Assembly: GCA_947630535.1 (NCBI GenBank)
Contig: CANRHZ010000010.1
Location: forward strand, 1-46,863
Origin: Candidatus Gastranaerophilales bacterium
GTDB taxonomy: Bacteria; Cyanobacteriota; Vampirovibrionia; Gastranaerophilales; Gastranaerophilaceae
Length of the DNA: 46,863 nucleotides
Direction of reading: 5' to 3'
Below are positions 43,639 to 46,863 of this stretch, piece by piece. The position numbers and the translations under genes are program-made. Under the pieces are notes generated by a model. It was not told the DNA's origin. It was given only the letters and a program-made list of their open reading frames with translations, and did not search any database. The number at the start of each line of letters is the position of its first letter. Position 1 is the first letter of the stretch.

Positions 43639-44358
43639 ATGAAAAACAGGTGGATTGAAATATGGAACAAAAGAGAAATCGATAAAGATTTCTCAAATCT
43701 GAAAAATTCAAAAGAAACATATTTCGAATTAAAAAGAATTGACGGCTACGATTTATCAAAAATTACTCATCAGGCTTTTTTAAATCAGCACGAAATTATA
43801 AAAAACAACATTGCTAAAGGTTTTAATGGAAACTTTAAAAATGTTAAGAGCATTTATGAAATAGGGTGCGGGTGCGGAGCAAACCTTTATATGTTTGAAT
43901 TGGAAGGCATAAAAGTTGGCGGCGGGGACTATTCAAATACTCTTATTAATTTAGCAAAAAGGATTATTAAATCTGATGATATTGAATGCCTTGAAGCCAT
44001 AAATATTGATGAAAACCCAAAGTATGACGTAATATTATCAAACGGTGTCTTTGAATATTTTGAAAGTATAAAATACGCTGAAAAAGTGCTTGAAATTGCC
44101 TATAAAAAAGCAAATAAAGTAATTGCACTTGTAGATATATATGATGAAACCAAAAAAGACGACTTCTTTACATTCAGAAGGCAAAATGTTAAAGACTTCG
44201 ATAAACTCTATAAAGATTTACCGAAGTTATTTTATAAAAAGGAATTTTTTATTGATTTTGCAAAAGAACACAATATGAAGTTGGAATTTAAAGAAGCCAC
44301 CCTTGAAGGTTATTGGAATAATGCCTTTATATTTAGCTGCTATATGTACAAAAATTAG
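43639..44358 (+). CDS. SAM-dependent class I methyltransferase
   Basis: 239 aa. SAM motif I is IYEIGCGCGANLYMFE (about 73-88), followed by the acidic strand VGGGDYSNTLI and the post-motif YDVILSNGVFEYFE. The N-terminal part (residues 1-65) is charged and likely helical. It is divergent from the nucleotidyltransferase fusion, 113 nt away, and probably belongs to the same decoration pathway, either as an N- or O-methyltransferase of the head group or sugar. Translation likely depends on the 11-G tract just before its start. Confidence 0.85.
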   Translation: MKNRWIEIWNKREIDKDFSNLKNSKETYFELKRIDGYDLSKITHQAFLNQHEIIKNNIAKGFNGNFKNVKSIYEIGCGCGANLYMFELEGIKVGGGDYSNTLINLAKRIIKSDDIECLEAINIDENPKYDVILSNGVFEYFESIKYAEKVLEIAYKKANKVIALVDIYDETKKDDFFTFRRQNVKDFDKLYKDLPKLFYKKEFFIDFAKEHNMKLEFKEATLEGYWNNAFIFSCYMYKN

Positions 44359-44391
44359 CCAGCTAAAAAAGTGTTTTTATGGGCATTACTT

Positions 44392-44772
44392 TTATTTATT
44401 ATCAAGAATAACCGATTTTATATCAACCTTGATGGAATTCCACTCACGGTCAACTTCTCCTTCAAGAATTACCTTGTCGGAAGAACCTACGTTAATTCCG
44501 CCCCAATCTTCATCATCTATTTCAATAAGGACTGTCCCTGATTCGTCTTTAAAGGTGTATTCTTCGTTTCCGACTTTTGATATTATATATCCCTTTAGGG
44601 TTATATATTCATTATCTTTCAAATTTTTTACATCTTTAGCAAGAGTATATTTTATATCTTTTGCACCAATATAGCCCCCTTTTTGGCTATTTAATCCTGT
44701 GTATGCCCCAAAAGAAGTTAAAGATAAATTAAATGCTAAAATTAAACCCAAAATAAACAGTACTTTTTTCAT
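44392..44772 (-). CDS. YgiW/YdeI-type OB-fold (BOF) periplasmic protein
   Basis: 126 aa. Signal peptide KKVLFILGLILAFNLSLTSFG (cleavage near residue 22-23), then a BOF domain: TLKGYIISKVGNEEYTFKDESGTVLIEIDDEDWGG broken by family residues, and KVILEGEVDREWNSIKVDIKSV. Members bind small cationic ligands or respond to stress and metals in the periplasm. It stands alone, convergent with the methyltransferase gene and divergent from the MBL-fold gene. Confidence 0.88.
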   Translation of the reverse strand: MKKVLFILGLILAFNLSLTSFGAYTGLNSQKGGYIGAKDIKYTLAKDVKNLKDNEYITLKGYIISKVGNEEYTFKDESGTVLIEIDDEDWGGINVGSSDKVILEGEVDREWNSIKVDIKSVILDNK

Positions 44773-44932
44773 TTTTATTTACCCCTTTTTTGTTTTATTT
44801 ATGCTCATTATTTAAATTTTGTCAATAGGTTATATAGTATTTATTGGCGGGGTATTTAAAAGTTTTTACGGTTTAGTTGTATAATTTAAGAATTTGAAGA
44901 TAATATTATAAAAAGGGAGATAATATAAGAAA

Positions 44933-45700
44933 ATGAAAATTCATCAAATAAGAAATGCAACAATAATTGTTACATACAATAACAAAAGATTTTTAATTGA
45001 CCCTTGGCTTATGCCAAAGGATTATATGGCGGGGTTTGATGTAGGTTTGAATTCTGATGTAAGGCAACCTAGATGCGAGCTTCCGATTTCCGTTGATAAA
45101 ATTGTTGATGTTGATGCGGTTATTTTAACCCATTATCATCCTGACCACTGGGATGAGTTTGCTGCATGTGCAATTAATAAAAACATCCCTTTCTTTGTAC
45201 AGTCTGAAATAGATAAAAGTATTATTGAAAACTTAGGTTTTAGGGATGTAAGGGTGATAAGTGAAAACGGTACCGACTTTGAAGGAATAAAACTATATAA
45301 AACCAACTGTGAGCACGGAAAAAGAGAAACTGTAAAACCTTTATGCAAAAAAGCGGGGTTACCTTATGATGCTATGGGAATAGTTTTTAGGGCTCAAAAT
45401 GAAAAAACTTTGTATGTTGCGGGCGATACCATTTGGTGTAAAGAAGTAAAAGAAGCTGTTGATAAATTTAGCCCCGATATTATTGTTACAAATTCATGCG
45501 GTGCTACCGTTATAAATGGTGAGCGCTTGATTATGGATAAAAACGATATGAAAGAAATTTCATCATACTCTAAAAATTCAACCATTATTGCAAGCCATAT
45601 GGATACTGTAAGCCACCTGACAGTTACAAGAGATGATATTAAAAGTTTAAAGCTTGAAAATGTTTTAGTACCTGATGATAATGAAATATTGATTTTTTAA
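44933..45700 (+). CDS. MBL-fold metal-dependent hydrolase (UlaG-like)
   Basis: 255 aa. The zinc motif is LTHYHPDHWDEF (about 64-75), preceded by FLIDPWLMP and followed by LYVAGDTIW (Asp ligand) and IASHMDTVSH (His). UlaG-type hydrolases open lactones or phosphoester-like substrates; the substrate here is unknown. GGGAG lies 14 nt before ATG 44933 and a TATAAT box at about 44880. It ends at a bidirectional terminator shared with the flavodoxin gene. Confidence 0.9.
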   Translation: MKIHQIRNATIIVTYNNKRFLIDPWLMPKDYMAGFDVGLNSDVRQPRCELPISVDKIVDVDAVILTHYHPDHWDEFAACAINKNIPFFVQSEIDKSIIENLGFRDVRVISENGTDFEGIKLYKTNCEHGKRETVKPLCKKAGLPYDAMGIVFRAQNEKTLYVAGDTIWCKEVKEAVDKFSPDIIVTNSCGATVINGERLIMDKNDMKEISSYSKNSTIIASHMDTVSHLTVTRDDIKSLKLENVLVPDDNEILIF

Positions 45701-45701
45701 T

Positions 45702-45732
45702 AAAAAAGCTGATAATTTTATCAGCTTTTTTT
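45702..45732. terminator. Bidirectional terminator between MBL-fold and flavodoxin genes
   Basis: AAAAAAGCTGATAA / TTATCAGCTTTTTT with a 2-nt loop and T runs on both strands; the two genes converge on it. Confidence 0.9.
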
Positions 45733-45742
45733 GCGAGATTAT

Positions 45743-46324
45743 TTATAAATTAGCATCCGCCCATTTTTTTAGCTCCTCTTTGGTCGGATTATTGTTAAAT
45801 AGTTTACCTTCTTTTATTTCTGTTGAATTTGCCACACTTTTTTTCAGGTTTTCAACCGTTTTTCCAAAACCGCTTCCCCCGGATGTTGCAAAAAGGACAA
45901 TTTTTTTATTTGAAAAATCGTGTGCTTCTAAAAATGTATTAACAATGGTGGGCGCTATATACCACCAGATGGGAAAACCTAAAAATACGGTATCGTAATT
46001 TTCAATTGAAAAATTATCGTTAACAATCTTTGGGCGGGAATTATGATTATCCATTTCAATTGTACTTCTTGAATTTTTATCCATCCAGTTTAAATCCGCA
46101 TTTGTATATGGAACCTCGGGTTTTATTTCATAAATATCAGCATTTATTGCTTCAGCTAAATTTTGAGCAACTTGCCTTGTTGTTCCTGTTGCACTAAAGT
46201 ATGCAACCAGCACTTTTTTGTTCATATTTGTATCCTCCTTTGCACTTGTTTTATCAAAAAATAGCAAATAATGCCCTAAGATAATAGCAACTAACCCTAA
46301 AATAATAAGAAATATATTTTTCAT
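45743..46324 (-). CDS. Membrane-anchored flavodoxin
   Basis: 193 aa. An N-terminal anchor (IFLIILGLVAIILGHYLLFF, residues 4-23) is followed by the flavodoxin domain: FMN phosphate loop AYFSATGTTRQVAQ (about 42-55), YDTVFLGFPIWWYIAP (about 109-124, two aromatic FMN-stacking residues) and LFATSGGSGFGKTVENL. It is an electron carrier or quinone-reductase-like protein outside the membrane or on its inner face; topology is uncertain. AAAGGAG precedes the ATG. It is the intact relative of the pseudogene at 1109-1699. Confidence 0.9.
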   Translation of the reverse strand: MKNIFLIILGLVAIILGHYLLFFDKTSAKEDTNMNKKVLVAYFSATGTTRQVAQNLAEAINADIYEIKPEVPYTNADLNWMDKNSRSTIEMDNHNSRPKIVNDNFSIENYDTVFLGFPIWWYIAPTIVNTFLEAHDFSNKKIVLFATSGGSGFGKTVENLKKSVANSTEIKEGKLFNNNPTKEELKKWADANL

Positions 46325-46367
46325 TTATTTTCTCCTTTTATAATTCTAATGAATTGTAAATACGCCG

Positions 46368-46430
46368 TCAATCGTTTACCTGCTTTGCTCCCGTTACAAG
46401 AACAACTTTATTTTTAAAATATTCTCTCAT
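46368..46430 (-). pseudogene. Stub of a short-chain dehydrogenase gene
   Basis: A start codon with a strong ribosome site (GAGGGG) opens MREYFKNKVVLVTGA, the exact beginning of the SDR Rossmann fold (KVVLVTGA then normally xxGIG), but after KQVND a TGA ends the frame at 20 codons. Everything else of the enzyme is gone. The stub sits between the flavodoxin gene and an intact-looking promoter, which suggests a deletion in an SDR-flavodoxin operon. Confidence 0.65.
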
Positions 46431-46601
46431 TTTATAACCCCTCCTCTCCTCCATTTTTTTGTTTATAAAAATCTTATTTTAATTTTTTTTTGAACTTTTT
46501 ACTTGTTCAATAGGCAAAAGTAGGATAATTAATATTATATATAAAACCTTCCATTCAAACACCGGGCATTATTTTATTCGTATTAAATACTCCTTTTTGT
46601 A

Positions 46602-46616
46602 TTGACACAATGTCAA
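46602..46616. promoter_or_regulatory. Operator-like palindrome TTGACA-caa-TGTCAA
   Basis: A perfect 6-bp inverted repeat with a 3-nt spacer, lying directly at the expected start point of the minus-strand promoter at 46620-46648. This position suits a repressor of the MarR/HxlR/TetR kind; the regulator is not in the window. Confidence 0.5.
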
Positions 46617-46619
46617 AAT

Positions 46620-46648
46620 AATATATCATTATACCAACGTTATGTCAA
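46620..46648 (-). promoter_or_regulatory. Minus-strand promoter ahead of the SDR stub/flavodoxin
   Basis: On the minus strand TTGACA (46648-46643), 17-nt spacer, TATATT (46625-46620), followed by the palindrome and by AAAAGGAG. No start codon with a real ORF follows that ribosome site, so the first gene of this transcript seems lost. Confidence 0.6.
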
Positions 46649-46679
46649 TAAGAAAACTTAGCATTTTAGGAGTGTACCA

Positions 46680-46853
46680 TCACCCTGAACTTTGCAAAGC
46701 AAATAGACAAGAAACGAGCCTTGTAAGTTTTGAAGTATGCACTAAAATTACACTTTTACTGTCACCCTGAATTTATTTCAGGGTCTTACCAGCGCAAGAA
46801 TATAACATGGGATTTATGCACTACTCAGATGCTGAAACGAGTTCAGCATGACA
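46680..46853. repeat. Intergenic palindromic repeat, two units in opposite orientation plus a half unit
   Basis: Unit 1 (46761-46786): GTCACCCTGAA...TTCAGGGTCT, a hairpin of 8 bp. Unit 2 (46827-46852, minus strand): GTCATGCTGAA...TTCAGCATCT, also 8 bp. Both follow GTCAnnCTGAA-n5-TTTCAGnnTCT. A half unit TCACCCTGAA lies at 46680-46689. Small mobile palindromes of this build occur between genes in many bacteria. Confidence 0.7.
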
Positions 46854-46863
46854 TTTATTATCT

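Larger units (their letters stand above)
46431..46863. other. Gene-free end of the window with promoter, operator and palindromic repeats
   Basis: No open gene is seen. It holds the promoter/operator above and, from about 46680, a repeat-rich stretch described separately. Confidence 0.6.

Noticed and set aside
43556-43759. Minus-strand frame with a PPPP stretch opposite the methyltransferase start
   Set aside because: It is an antisense shadow of the poly-G tract without ribosome site.
1-46863. CRISPR array, rRNA operon, insertion sequence or prophage
   Set aside because: No regularly spaced repeats, no rRNA-like sequence, no transposase, integrase or phage structural genes are seen.

Overview
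The window is AT-rich bacterial chromosome with short spacings, few RNA genes and clear Shine-Dalgarno and sigma70-type signals. Four traits point to a double-membraned relative of cyanobacteria, most likely gut Gastranaerophilales (Melainabacteria/Vampirovibrionia): pilin-like proteins with the FTLAEVLITL-IIG-VAA cleavage motif, a TolC-type outer-membrane efflux protein, an S-layer-homology protein, and small proteins with an N-terminal ISFKAG-type motif. This placement is inference from the proteins; no rRNA is present.

Layout. 1-2230: a 5'-clipped tRNA-Ala(UGC), then about 2 kb of decayed or accessory DNA holding a compact locus that looks like a type I toxin-antitoxin of the Fst/par design, a 28-bp perfect palindrome and a broken flavodoxin gene. 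2235-4326: two tandem pilin-like genes with lectin-fold-like C-terminal domains, each carrying a poly-C tract right after the start codon. 4523-6062 (minus): GT2 glycosyltransferase and YkgJ-type Cys-cluster protein. 6182-15133: phosphohexomutase, aminotransferase, HisH, an M49-like metallopeptidase and a large SF1 helicase with a nuclease-like tail. 15874-21975: a complete TolC/HlyD/ABC-2 efflux operon. 22083-22775: another pilin-like protein. 22930-28809 (minus): orphan RHH regulator, then gcvPA-gcvH-gcvT-alr-folD and a ParA/CooC-like ATPase (read right to left). 28861-34110: GT9, SLH protein, TPR protein and trpS. 35003-40503: DUF1015, isoamylase-type GH13, M20 peptidase, EamA transporter. 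40521-44358: a surface-glycan-type group (GT2, a nucleotidyltransferase-aminotransferase fusion, a methyltransferase) with two more long G/C tracts. 44392-46863: OB-fold protein, MBL-fold hydrolase, intact flavodoxin, an SDR stub behind an intact promoter/operator, and an intergenic palindromic repeat.

The main story is switching. In this AT-rich DNA the only G/C homopolymers of 11-12 nt sit at four strategic places: codon 8 onward of two pilin genes, inside a glycosyltransferase ORF, and in the ribosome-binding position of a methyltransferase. Together they look like a set of phase-variable surface (pilus plus glycan) loci. The second main observation is the convergent small-peptide/antisense-RNA locus at 478-775, with both direct repeats and a shared terminator region as in par/Fst systems. 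A third pattern is leaderless expression: several genes have a TATAAT-like -10 box only 6-9 nt before the start codon.
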